A DNA stretch of 64,000 nucleotides from positions 1-64,000 of the forward strand of contig JAYKGV010000042.1 of assembly GCA_035285595.1 (NCBI GenBank), in the 5' to 3' direction. The position numbers were made by a program, and so were the translations under genes. The notes under the pieces are model-generated. The model saw only the letters and a program-made list of their open reading frames with translations, was not told the origin of the DNA and did not search any database. The stretch's first letter is position 1; each line of letters opens with the position of its first letter. This stretch comes from VGJW01 sp035285595 (GTDB lineage: Bacteria; Cyanobacteriota; Sericytochromatia; S15B-MN24; VGJW01). This document shows positions 51,865 through 60,175 of this stretch, piece after piece.

Positions 51865-52874
51865 GCCGGAGTCCCCGCGGCGCGGCGACAAGGCGCAGGC
51901 ACCACGCGCTGATCGATACGCCCGCACAAGGAGCTCCCATCCGGGAGGAGCACCTCCAGCTCGATCCGATCGCCGTCCTTCATGAAGGGAGTGGTCACGG
52001 TGCCTGTGCGGATCTTTTCGAGCATGCGCTTCTCCGCAAGGCAGCTGGAGCCCACGGATTCGTCGGCATTCGACACCGTCCCGCTACCCAGGATGGTTCC
52101 GGCACTCAGGTCCCGCGTCGCCGCAGCATGGGCAATGAGCTCGGAGAAGGAGAAGAACATCTCGCCGGCGTCGGGGCGGCCGTACGGCTCGCCGTTGAGC
52201 CAGGAATGCAGCCGAAGATGCAGACGGCCATCCCGCCATGCCTCTCCGGCTTCGTCCGGCGTGACTGCGAAGGGCGCGAACGACGAGGCCGGCTTGCCGT
52301 GAAAGAATCCGAAGCCGGTCGCGAGTTCACGAGGGATGAGATTTCGCAGGCTCACGTCGTTCATGACCATCAGGAGGCGGATGGCCTTGGCCGCATCGGC
52401 CGCAGGCGTGCCCATCGCCACCGGTCCGAGGACGACCGCCACTTCGCCCTCGAAATCAAGTCCATCGGCAGGATCGCGCAAGGGAATGTCGGCCCGGGGT
52501 CCCAGCAGCGTATCGCTGATGCCTTGATACATCAGCGGTACGGTCCGCAGATCATCGGGTGGCTCGGCGCCGCGCGCCTTGCGCACGAGCAGGACGTGCT
52601 GGATGAAGGCACTACCGTCCAGCCACGCCCACGTACGGGGCAAGGGAGCAAGAAACGTGGCCCGAGCCAGATCGACAGGGTCAAGGACCTCATGTGCCTC
52701 AAGCGCACGGGCAGCGGCGCGCAAGACCGTCTCGACCTCATCCCAGCGCTCCATGGCATCCCGCATGGTGGGCACGCCAGGCACCTGCACACCCCGCAGA
52801 TGATCGCGGGACACGACGACGAGGGTGCCGTCGGGAGTGCCTGCATGGTCGTTGGCAAGAGTGGCGAGTTTCAT
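51861..52874 (-). CDS. fumarylacetoacetate hydrolase-family protein
   Basis: 337 residues. The FAH C-terminal domain is evident: LDFEGEVAVVLG with metal-ligand Glu, VMNDVSLRNLIPREL (ND + Asp), FHGKPASSFAPFAVTPDE (KPASSFAP-like), and IAHAAATRDLSAGTILGSGTVSNAD near the end. Members hydrolyse C-C bonds in fumarylacetoacetate, acylpyruvates or aromatic-degradation intermediates; the exact substrate is unclear. The N-terminal part is a distinct small domain, as in true FAH. It is coupled to the 50890 gene by a GTGA overlap. Confidence 0.88.
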   Translation of the reverse strand: MKLATLANDHAGTPDGTLVVVSRDHLRGVQVPGVPTMRDAMERWDEVETVLRAAARALEAHEVLDPVDLARATFLAPLPRTWAWLDGSAFIQHVLLVRKARGAEPPDDLRTVPLMYQGISDTLLGPRADIPLRDPADGLDFEGEVAVVLGPVAMGTPAADAAKAIRLLMVMNDVSLRNLIPRELATGFGFFHGKPASSFAPFAVTPDEAGEAWRDGRLHLRLHSWLNGEPYGRPDAGEMFFSFSELIAHAAATRDLSAGTILGSGTVSNADESVGSSCLAEKRMLEKIRTGTVTTPFMKDGDRIELEVLLPDGSSLCGRIDQRVVPAPCRRAAGTPA

Positions 52875-53014
52875 GCCCCAAGTCTACCGCGCAAGAAACC
52901 TCTTACGGACCGCAGAGAAAATGGCATCAAGGGTATGTGAAATAAAACAAAGGTCCCACGGCCCCCGGTCACAACCGGAGAAACCCTGTCATCACCTTCG
53001 GAGGCTCCTTCCAG

Positions 53015-54184
53015 ATGTCGGACATGAATATCAACCGCCCCGTCAATCCGGGCATGACCTCAGTTCCGTCTTTCGGCACGGTCCGCACGGACGAGCAGGA
53101 CAAGCGCGAAGCTCCGACGTTCCCCGGCTCGGACGCGGTAGTGGACCTGAACAGCGTGCCCAGCTCGCCGCGGCAAGTGGAAAGCCCTTCTGGCAACGTC
53201 CCCGATCTGGCGACCACTCCCTCGCAGCCGGTAAGCTACACGGACACCGTCGTTCAGCTCGACAGCCCGCCGTCCTCGCTCAAGCCGATCGATCACTCGC
53301 CCAAGATCGTCGCGGTGACCGGGCCGTCCGCGACCAGCGCCGTGGCCTATGCGGAGCCTGAGAACGTGACGAAGCGCGAGCGGACCATCGAGGTCGGCGG
53401 TGCGGGCATGGGCAATGCGAAGAAATATTCGATGCTGGAAAGCGAAGCGCTGGCGGTCTACACCTTGATCCGCGACAACGGGGGCAGTCTCAAGCCCGAA
53501 AAGCTCAAGGAGTTGCTCAAGAGCGAGTACGGCATCGATGCCGACATCACCCGCATCGATGGCCGCATCGCCCTGGTCAACCGCGCAACGGGCAATGCCA
53601 TCGCAGTCGACACCGAAGGCAATGGCGCTCTGGGCCTCGAGGACTTGCAGTTCAAGGATGCTTTGCTCAAGGCCGGCATCGACCCCGATTTCAAGCCCGA
53701 CATGAACGCCTACAAGCTGGCGATGGACGTCATCACCAAGGCCATGGACAAGGCACGCGCCGAATCGGCCGAAGCCGACGCGATGCGGGCACAGGGCGCG
53801 AAGAAACCCGGCACCAAACTCGTCAATCCAGTAGCTTCGATTGATATGGCAGGCATGTCCCTTAAGGGTATGCCGACGGCGCCGACCCCGATGCCTGAAG
53901 TCGTGTCCGTGGGGACGGAAGCAAGTGGCTACTCAGGCGATCTGTCGCCTGACGACGTGGTCGGCAAGGTCCAGAAGTTCCAGGAGTTGCTGGCCGAGGA
54001 AAAACAGCTGCAGCAGTTCCTGCTGGATCAAAAGATTGGTGGGTCCTGCGAGTGTGTCGCCGAACAGATCAAGCAGCATGACGATGCCATTGCCCGCATC
54101 CGGCAGATCCGCCAGGAAGGCATCGTGCCGATCGTGGGTGAACTGGCAGCCTACCTGCGTAAGGACACGCCCGCTGCAGCCTAG
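53015..54184 (+). CDS. unusual acidic/Ser-Pro-rich protein with EF-like loop and CEC motif
   Basis: 389 residues, unrecognised. The first 125 are Ser/Pro/Thr/Val rich and disordered. From 137 there is a helical region (LESEALAVYTLIRDNGGSLK), then an EF-hand-like loop DTEGNGALGLED. A C-terminal coiled segment (KVQKFQELLAEEKQLQQFLLDQK) leads to GGSCECVAEQIKQHDDAIA, the only cysteines, as a CxC pair. No signal peptide is seen. The ATG has GGAGG about 9 nt upstream. Its stop is 14 nt before the radical SAM start, so I treat the two as an operon. It might be a substrate or partner of that enzyme (inference). Confidence 0.6.
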   Translation: MSDMNINRPVNPGMTSVPSFGTVRTDEQDKREAPTFPGSDAVVDLNSVPSSPRQVESPSGNVPDLATTPSQPVSYTDTVVQLDSPPSSLKPIDHSPKIVAVTGPSATSAVAYAEPENVTKRERTIEVGGAGMGNAKKYSMLESEALAVYTLIRDNGGSLKPEKLKELLKSEYGIDADITRIDGRIALVNRATGNAIAVDTEGNGALGLEDLQFKDALLKAGIDPDFKPDMNAYKLAMDVITKAMDKARAESAEADAMRAQGAKKPGTKLVNPVASIDMAGMSLKGMPTAPTPMPEVVSVGTEASGYSGDLSPDDVVGKVQKFQELLAEEKQLQQFLLDQKIGGSCECVAEQIKQHDDAIARIRQIRQEGIVPIVGELAAYLRKDTPAAA

Positions 54185-54198
54185 GCGGAGACGACACC

Positions 54199-56049
54199 AT
54201 GAACACGACTCCCAAAGTCCTTTTGGCCTTCCCGCCACAGTGGTCGACCCAGAACCCGCATTTCGCCCTTCGGGGCATTGCGGGTCACCTGCGGCGAAAC
54301 GGTGTGACGGCACTGGTCCGTGACCTGAACATCGAGTATTTCGACCGGATCTTCCAGCCGGAATATCTGAGCCAGCTGCGCAACCAGTTGCATCTGATGC
54401 GGGAGTACCTGGGAACCGAGGCCCGCCTGCGGGAGATTCTGGGCGGCGGTGATCGTCAGGTCATGATCGATCTGCAGCGGGCCCGGGCCATCGAAGTGTT
54501 CATGGAGGAGAAGGGTGATCTGCTGGAGGCCTTGGCCCGACAGATTCCTGACGCCGTGGAAACCTTGCGGGATCCACGGCGTTTCTACAACCCGGACCTG
54601 CTCATCGATGCACTGGAGACGCTGGATCTGGCTTGTCAGGCCGTGTCCCTGCCCTATCACCCGGCACGTCTGGCGCTCAATTACTTCGAACAGCCGGATT
54701 GTCTGTTCACGGTCGAAAACATGGTGGTCCACACCGAGGACGACGCCAACAACATGTTCGCGGCCTTCTATGACACGGTCATTCCTTCGATGTTGGCCGA
54801 GGAGCCCGACATCATCGGCATCTCGATCAACGCCTTCTCCCAAGTGGTACCGGGTCTGACCTTGGCAAGAAAACTACGCAAGGCAGCAGGGCCGGACTTG
54901 CACATCACCATCGGGGGCAATTTCTTCGAGCGGGTGAAGGACACTCTGGCAAAGCGTCCTAGGTTTTTCGAAAAGTTCGCGGACAGCATCGCGATCGGCG
55001 AGGGTGAGCAAACGATGCTGTTGCTGGCCCGGGCCGTACATGAGGGATTGGATCTGGATGAGGTCCCCAACCTCCTGCATTGGAAGGCGGGGGAAGAGGT
55101 CCGGGTTTCCCCCGTTCGGCCTGTACCGAAAATGGACGCCATCGGCGTCCAGGATCTCGAAGGTCTACCGCTCGACAAGTACCTCAGCCCAGAGCTGGTC
55201 CTGACGATTCAGGCGGGCAAGGGTTGCTACTGGGGTCTGTGTTCCTTCTGTGACAGCTTCTGGGGGGTTACGGAAGATGAGAAGTCGCTGGACCGGCTCG
55301 TCGCGGAAATCAGACACCTCAAGGACAACTACGGCATTCGCCATTTTCAGCTGATCGACGAGGCCATCCGGCCGGGGATGATGAGGGCGATGGCCCAGCG
55401 ATTCATCGACGAGAAGCTGGATATCACCTGGTTCTCGAACGGACGCCTCGAGAATGGCTTCACGCCCGAGCTCATGCAACTGCTCTACGACTCTGGCTTG
55501 AGACTCGTGCTGTGGGGCGTCGAGACGGGCTCCCCCAGGATCCACGAGCTCATCAAGAAGGGCGTGGCCTTCGAGCGACGCTTGCCGATTCTCAAAGGCT
55601 CGGCCGATGCCGGCATCTGGAACTTCGCCTACATCTTCTTCGGGTTCCCTACCGAGACTCGCGAGGAAGCACAGTCCACCATCGATCTCATTTGCGACAA
55701 CACCGACATCATTCATGCCTATGGACGTTCAGTCTTCACATTGGGCAGACACTCGGCGCTGTACCGCGAGGCCGAAAAGCAGGGCATCCTCGAGGTCCAC
55801 GAGTCTTTCGAAGAACTCTCGGCCAATGCGCACTACACCATTCGCACGAACGAAGGCATGCAAGACCAGGAACTGGCCGAGATGATGTCGAAGTGCACGA
55901 CTTCTTGTGAACAAGCCTATGGCCGCGGCCTATGGTTCTACCTCAGGTATCGCGAGTTCATGCACCTCTACGTTCAGAAGTTTGGTGTGAAATGGGTTAG
56001 CGATCGCAAGATCGGGACCCATGAACGTCCCGAACGTCAGTACTACTGA
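54199..56049 (+). CDS. B12-binding-type radical SAM protein
   Basis: 616 residues. The radical SAM cluster-binding motif is GCYWGLCSFC (CX4CX2C) near residue 343; this spacing is common in B12-type radical SAM enzymes (established knowledge, but I cannot verify a subfamily). Upstream an N-terminal cobalamin-binding-like Rossmann part appears (PDIIGISINAFSQVVPGLTLARKL; HITIGGNFFE), without the classical DxHxxG. The TIM-barrel core continues (RHFQLIDEAIRPGMM; WFSNGRLENGF; LRLVLWGVETGSPRI; FGFPTET). It is expected to do radical chemistry, for example methylation. It is followed 39 nt on by the YD-repeat gene. Confidence 0.85.
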   Translation: MNTTPKVLLAFPPQWSTQNPHFALRGIAGHLRRNGVTALVRDLNIEYFDRIFQPEYLSQLRNQLHLMREYLGTEARLREILGGGDRQVMIDLQRARAIEVFMEEKGDLLEALARQIPDAVETLRDPRRFYNPDLLIDALETLDLACQAVSLPYHPARLALNYFEQPDCLFTVENMVVHTEDDANNMFAAFYDTVIPSMLAEEPDIIGISINAFSQVVPGLTLARKLRKAAGPDLHITIGGNFFERVKDTLAKRPRFFEKFADSIAIGEGEQTMLLLARAVHEGLDLDEVPNLLHWKAGEEVRVSPVRPVPKMDAIGVQDLEGLPLDKYLSPELVLTIQAGKGCYWGLCSFCDSFWGVTEDEKSLDRLVAEIRHLKDNYGIRHFQLIDEAIRPGMMRAMAQRFIDEKLDITWFSNGRLENGFTPELMQLLYDSGLRLVLWGVETGSPRIHELIKKGVAFERRLPILKGSADAGIWNFAYIFFGFPTETREEAQSTIDLICDNTDIIHAYGRSVFTLGRHSALYREAEKQGILEVHESFEELSANAHYTIRTNEGMQDQELAEMMSKCTTSCEQAYGRGLWFYLRYREFMHLYVQKFGVKWVSDRKIGTHERPERQYY

Positions 56050-56088
56050 TTGTCCCCGTAAGCCTTCGACTTCCTTTGGAGATTCTCC

Positions 56089-56904
56089 GTGGCCATTGCA
56101 ACCCCGTCTTCCATCGTCATCGAACCCGCCGAGGAGCTGATCGCGACAGCCAAGGCCCAGATCGTCCGGGCTCGTCACTACCGCACCGGTCGGGTCGATC
56201 GCTTCGGCAAAGTGGTGGGCATCGACGAATACCCTGAAGGCAAGGTGCCCCACGAGCATCAGACCCACCACCTGGACAGCATGGGACGTCCGGTGTTCTT
56301 CGAAAAGTTCGAGCGAACCTTCACCAAACCAAGCTTCAGGATCTACCGGTTTGACGAGGGGGAGTTCAGGGTGCGCGACTGCATCTGGATCGACCGGTAC
56401 GGCCGGATCGACAACCATCATCGGTATGCCTACGACGACTCAACCAGCCTGCTGATCTGGCGCGCCGAGTATGACCAGAATGGGCTGTTGTTCTACTCGA
56501 TTGACTCGACCTATGACGACCAAGGCCAGAATACGGCTGAGATCTGGAAGGACAACGAAGGCCAGATCATCAAGACCCTGCAGTACACCTACGACAAGGC
56601 GGGTGAAATCGCCGTACAAGCCGAGCTGGGTCCCGAGGGCAATCTGGTCGGCGAACTGCGGTTCACCTATGACAAGGAAGGCAGGGTCACGGAACGTGCG
56701 TGGCACCGCGCCGGCTCCAAGGAAAGGACCAGCAGGCAGAGGTACACGTGGAACAAGCAAGGCTGGCTCACGAAGGTTGAACTTCGGGGTGCCAAGGACA
56801 AACTCTCTGCCTCTCAGGAGTTCCAGTACGACGATGTGGGCAATGTCATCCGTGAACGATGGCTGGATGCCCAAGGTGGCGTCTACAAGGATCTGCGCTT
56901 CTGA
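56089..56904 (+). CDS. YD/RHS-repeat protein, small
   Basis: 271 residues. Repeated tyrosine-containing strands of the YD/RHS type are visible: YDDSTSLLIWRAEYDQNGLLFY, YDDQGQNTAEIWKDNEGQ, YTYDKAGEIAVQAELGPEG, RFTYDKEGRVTERAWH, YTWNKQGWLTKVELRG and FQYDDVGNVIRERW. That is about six units of about 20-25 residues. There is no signal peptide or RHS core protease region, so unlike most RHS proteins it is a small, apparently cytosolic form. GTG 56089 has GGAG about 8 nt upstream. It is the third gene of the 53-57 kb cassette; a role as cargo or scaffold is conjecture. Confidence 0.75.
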   Translation: MAIATPSSIVIEPAEELIATAKAQIVRARHYRTGRVDRFGKVVGIDEYPEGKVPHEHQTHHLDSMGRPVFFEKFERTFTKPSFRIYRFDEGEFRVRDCIWIDRYGRIDNHHRYAYDDSTSLLIWRAEYDQNGLLFYSIDSTYDDQGQNTAEIWKDNEGQIIKTLQYTYDKAGEIAVQAELGPEGNLVGELRFTYDKEGRVTERAWHRAGSKERTSRQRYTWNKQGWLTKVELRGAKDKLSASQEFQYDDVGNVIRERWLDAQGGVYKDLRF

Positions 56905-56906
56905 AG

Positions 56907-56926
56907 CGTGGCACGCCCTTGCCACG
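56907..56926 (+). terminator. hairpin after the YD-repeat gene
   Basis: A 7-bp perfect stem (CGTGGCA / TGCCACG) with a 6-nt loop begins 3 nt after the stop codon. No T-run follows, so a Rho-independent terminator is not certain, but it separates the cassette from the riboswitch operon. Confidence 0.35.
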
Positions 56927-56969
56927 GAACCCATCCGCGGCGAGGGCGCCGGATCGGACGATCGGCTGA

Positions 56970-57095
56970 CCAAGTCGGTCGTATCGTGTTAAAGTTGTGA
57001 AACGTCGCTGCTTGAAGTCCGGTGAGATTCCGGCGCTGTCCCGCAACGGTATGGGCCCTGTGGCCTGAGCCCGACCGGCATCGACACCTGTCCCC
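56970..57095 (+). promoter_or_regulatory. cobalamin (B12) riboswitch
   Basis: The conserved core is CCGGTGAGATTCCGG followed by CGCTGTCCCGCAACGG (57019-57050), then GAGCCCGACCGGC. These match the B12-riboswitch consensus (CCGGTGnnAnnCCGG, CTGTCCCGCAAC, GAGCCCGA). A closing helix can form between TCGGTCG near 56975 and CGACCGG near 57072. It lies directly upstream of a TonB-dependent receptor and a propeller lipoprotein, so high cobalamin should lower their expression. Confidence 0.92.
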
Positions 57096-57134
57096 CCGCA
57101 CGGTCTCTCCTCGAGGCAAGGAATCCGCGCATCC

Positions 57135-58937
57135 ATGCTTTCGGCTGTCCCGCCGGAGCTGCCCGACCTTGGCGAAGTCACGGTCGCAGCTCACCGCCCC
57201 CGCCCCGAAGATCGGACGCAGGCTGTCACACGCCTGACCGCCGAAGACTTGCGTCGATCGGGAGCCAGAACCCTCGGCGAGTTGCTCTCACGCCAAGCCG
57301 GCTTGGCCATCCGCAGCTACGGTGAACCCGGCGCACTGGCCACCGCCTCGTGGCGCGGGGTGGGAGCCGAAGGCGTGCTTGTCGTCCGCGATGGCGTAAG
57401 ACTCAACGACCCGAGGCTTGGCCAAGTCGACCTCGGCAGCCTGCTCCTGGAAGGGCTCGAAGAGGTCGAGATCCGTGCGGGAGGCGGGTCGGGGCCCTAT
57501 GGCGCCGATGCCACGGGTGGCGTCATCCTGCTGACCTCGTCCCGGCGGCCTGTCCGACGAGCCACTCTCGGAGCCGGCAGTCTGGGTGAGCAATCCTACG
57601 GGATCACACTGGCAAATGCCGATGAACAAGGAAGATTCTCTCTCTCCGTCAGGCAACTGCGCGCCGACAATGCCTACGCCTTCAGTCGAAACGGTCAACC
57701 CGCCGGCAACCGGGTGAATGCCGCCACCGAGCAACTGCAAGGCACCCTGGATCTGGAGCGACGCCTCGATGGCGGGCGCCTGCTGTTCCAATGGGTCGGA
57801 GGAAGTTTCGGCAAAGGACTTCCCGGCGATATCCATCAGCCCACTCCCCGTGCGATCCAGGCGGATGCGCGCTGGCTGGGCGCGCTGACGTGGGACACGC
57901 GCGACGAACGTGGACTCGGGCAGGAATGGCAAATTTCGCGTCAGGGCACGCGAACCGTGCTCGCCGATCCGGACCGAGTTTTCGGGCCTAAGCAGGAGCA
58001 AACGGGCTTTCAGAGCACCGAGGCCCGGTTCCGTCATCAGGCTGCCCTGGGGGACCATATTCTAGATGGTGGTTTGACCACCTCATGGCATCAGGCCGAG
58101 CGTCTTTCCGACCGCTGGCAGCAAGCCCTGTTTCTCGAGGATATCTGGCAGCCCATTCGAGGCCTGACAGGTGTGGCATCCCTGCGGTACGAGCAGTTCG
58201 GGGTCCAGGGGGATCAGGGCGGGCTCTCTCCGCGCCTCGGCCTCTCTTGGGAGGCCCTTCCCGGTGCCACGCTGCGCTGGCGCAGTGGACAGACCTTCCG
58301 GGCCCCGACCCTGAACGATCTCTACTGGCCCAGAAGTCGTGACGCAGCCGGAAACCCGCTGCTCAAGCCCGAGCGAAACTGGCAGGACGAAATCGGCCTG
58401 GACTGGAAGCCGGGGGATAGCTTCTCGGGACAAGCCACCCTTTTCCGACGGGACGGCACGGATACCATTGCCTGGCAGCCGGGAGCGGGGGGGCAATGGC
58501 GCCCTGACAACATCGGCAGGACCCTCGGCCAAGGCATCGAAGCCAAGCTCTCGTGGCGCCCCGTTCCTGAGTGGACGCTGTCGCTGCACGAGACATGGAC
58601 GCGCACGATCGACGGGCGGACGACCGGGGCCACAGCCGGTCGGGAACTTCCCTTCCGTCCGGACCATGTGGCCGGTGGTGCCCTGACGTGGCAACCTGCC
58701 GAAGCCCTTGCGGCAACGTTCCGGGTTGACCATCAGGGACGTCGGTTTTCCACCGCCAGCGAAACCGGGCGCTTGGACCCCGCGACGGTCATGGGCCTGC
58801 AGTTGGCATGGAAGACAGAGCAACACGGCATCCTCTCACTGACGGCCGATGACCTGGCCGACAGTCGTCCCGTCTACCAACCCGGTTATCCGACGCCGGG
58901 ACGGACGGCACAACTGACCTGGGCAAGTGATTTCTGA
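57135..58937 (+). CDS. TonB-dependent receptor, BtuB-like
   Basis: About 600 residues. A TonB-box-like EVTVAA near residue 14-19 leads to the plug domain (TAEDLRRSGARTLGELLSRQ; VLVVRDGVRLNDPRLGQVDL; EVEIRAGGGSGPYGADATGGV) and a beta-barrel of 22 strands ending with aromatic YxTPGRTAQLTWASDF. Placement after a cobalamin riboswitch makes cobalamin the likely substrate. Oddly there is no signal peptide from the ATG at 57135 (MLSAVPPELPD) and none in frame upstream. The AAGGA is about 12 nt before the ATG. A missing or out-of-frame leader may be real or a sequencing/assembly error. Confidence 0.88.
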   Translation: MLSAVPPELPDLGEVTVAAHRPRPEDRTQAVTRLTAEDLRRSGARTLGELLSRQAGLAIRSYGEPGALATASWRGVGAEGVLVVRDGVRLNDPRLGQVDLGSLLLEGLEEVEIRAGGGSGPYGADATGGVILLTSSRRPVRRATLGAGSLGEQSYGITLANADEQGRFSLSVRQLRADNAYAFSRNGQPAGNRVNAATEQLQGTLDLERRLDGGRLLFQWVGGSFGKGLPGDIHQPTPRAIQADARWLGALTWDTRDERGLGQEWQISRQGTRTVLADPDRVFGPKQEQTGFQSTEARFRHQAALGDHILDGGLTTSWHQAERLSDRWQQALFLEDIWQPIRGLTGVASLRYEQFGVQGDQGGLSPRLGLSWEALPGATLRWRSGQTFRAPTLNDLYWPRSRDAAGNPLLKPERNWQDEIGLDWKPGDSFSGQATLFRRDGTDTIAWQPGAGGQWRPDNIGRTLGQGIEAKLSWRPVPEWTLSLHETWTRTIDGRTTGATAGRELPFRPDHVAGGALTWQPAEALAATFRVDHQGRRFSTASETGRLDPATVMGLQLAWKTEQHGILSLTADDLADSRPVYQPGYPTPGRTAQLTWASDF

Positions 58938-58966
58938 CCCCCCGAACCACAAGAAAGGCAGCCTCC

Positions 58967-60121
58967 TTGACCAAGTCACCTCACGTCTTTGTCGCCCTGT
59001 CTCTCGGCCTTGCCGGCTGCCAGACCCTCGCGACAAACGCCCTGAATCCGCAGGCCAGTCCGTCCCCGACGCCTTCGGCCACTGCCACGCCGTCGGTTGC
59101 TGCCACACCCGCCCCCGGGGCAACCGAGGCACCGGAGGTACGGTTCTGGGAAACCACGGGTTCAGCCACCGCGTCCTTCCTCGTGATGCACGGACTCGGT
59201 CAGACCGTGGAGCGCGTCGATCCCGCGACAGGCAAACTCACGAGGCTCTTCGAGACAGGAAAGTGGCCGAACCAGCTCGTACGCATCGGCAGTTCACTCA
59301 TGACGGTTGAGTCCAACGAAGCCAAGCTTGCGGTGGGTCCCTTCAGTGCCCCCGCCATCGAGCGGCGCATCAGCCTCGAACTGGGCAGCAACCCGATGGA
59401 GGTCATCGAAGCCGGCTCTGACGAGGTGCTTGTCAGCTCCGTCATGGTCAAAAAGGCCTTCCTCGTTCGCCTGAGCGACGGGACGACCCTCAAGACCCTG
59501 GACCTTCCCGGCGGGCATCAAACCCAGGGCGCCATGGCCCGGCTCGACAACCGCATCTATATGGCGGCTGCCGACACCAGCTATGAGAGCACTCCACCCT
59601 ACGCCGCCACCACAACGTGGTCTGGCATCCAGGTCTATGACATCGACCAGAAAGCCTTTGTCGCGCCCATTTCCCTCGAGACCACCGTCACTCCATGGGC
59701 TATCGCCACCTTGCCCAGCAAGCGCCTCGCCGTCGGCACGGTCTCGGGCGGCCTGATCGTGGACCCGAAGGAAGCCATGGTCACGGCCACCCTCGATGCA
59801 GGAGCCCGCTTCGCCTCCATCGCCGTCGACGGTGACGGCAAGGGCTGGGCTGGACTCGGGGCCTCGGTCGATGGCAAGAGCCTCGGCAGCGGCCTCGTCC
59901 GCTTCGATCCGACCTCGGGCCAAATCCTGACGGACTCGCGCAAGGACTGGAGCGCCAGCCCGGGCGACACCTCGGCCTCACGGTTGGTGGTCAAGGGCAA
60001 ATATGCCTGGGTGCCCAACTTCGGCGAAGACAAGGTAACCGTCATGGATCTGGCCAGCGCCAGCGTCGTCAGCCGCACCGACGTGGGGGATGGTCCTCAG
60101 GCCCTCGTGCTGGAAGACTGA
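58967..60121 (+). CDS. YncE/BtuG-like beta-propeller lipoprotein
   Basis: 384 residues. The signal peptide ends SLGLAGC, a lipobox at about residues 13-18, then a Ser/Pro/Thr/Ala spacer. The rest forms about seven repeated blade-like units (RVDPATGKLTRLFETG, NPMEVIEAGSDEVLV, YDIDQKAFVAPISLE, RFDPTSGQILTDSR, VTVMDLASASVVSRT) like YncE propellers. In Bacteroides BtuG is a propeller lipoprotein that binds B12 beside BtuB (established). Position downstream of a BtuB-like gene, under the same riboswitch, makes a BtuG-like B12-capture role plausible. The start is TTG 58967. Confidence 0.75.
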   Translation: MTKSPHVFVALSLGLAGCQTLATNALNPQASPSPTPSATATPSVAATPAPGATEAPEVRFWETTGSATASFLVMHGLGQTVERVDPATGKLTRLFETGKWPNQLVRIGSSLMTVESNEAKLAVGPFSAPAIERRISLELGSNPMEVIEAGSDEVLVSSVMVKKAFLVRLSDGTTLKTLDLPGGHQTQGAMARLDNRIYMAAADTSYESTPPYAATTTWSGIQVYDIDQKAFVAPISLETTVTPWAIATLPSKRLAVGTVSGGLIVDPKEAMVTATLDAGARFASIAVDGDGKGWAGLGASVDGKSLGSGLVRFDPTSGQILTDSRKDWSASPGDTSASRLVVKGKYAWVPNFGEDKVTVMDLASASVVSRTDVGDGPQALVLED

Positions 60122-60133
60122 CGCCGACAGGCA

Positions 60134-60163
60134 AAGGGGCGGGCCCGGATGGACCCGCCCCTT
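60134..60163. terminator. bidirectional terminator hairpin
   Basis: A 10-bp stem (AAGGGGCGGG / CCCGCCCCTT) with a small mismatch-containing apex and CTTCTTCC downstream lies between the convergent stops at 60121 and 60176. It serves the propeller lipoprotein operon and probably also the EF-hand-like gene. Confidence 0.65.
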
Positions 60164-60175
60164 CTTCCTGCGTCG

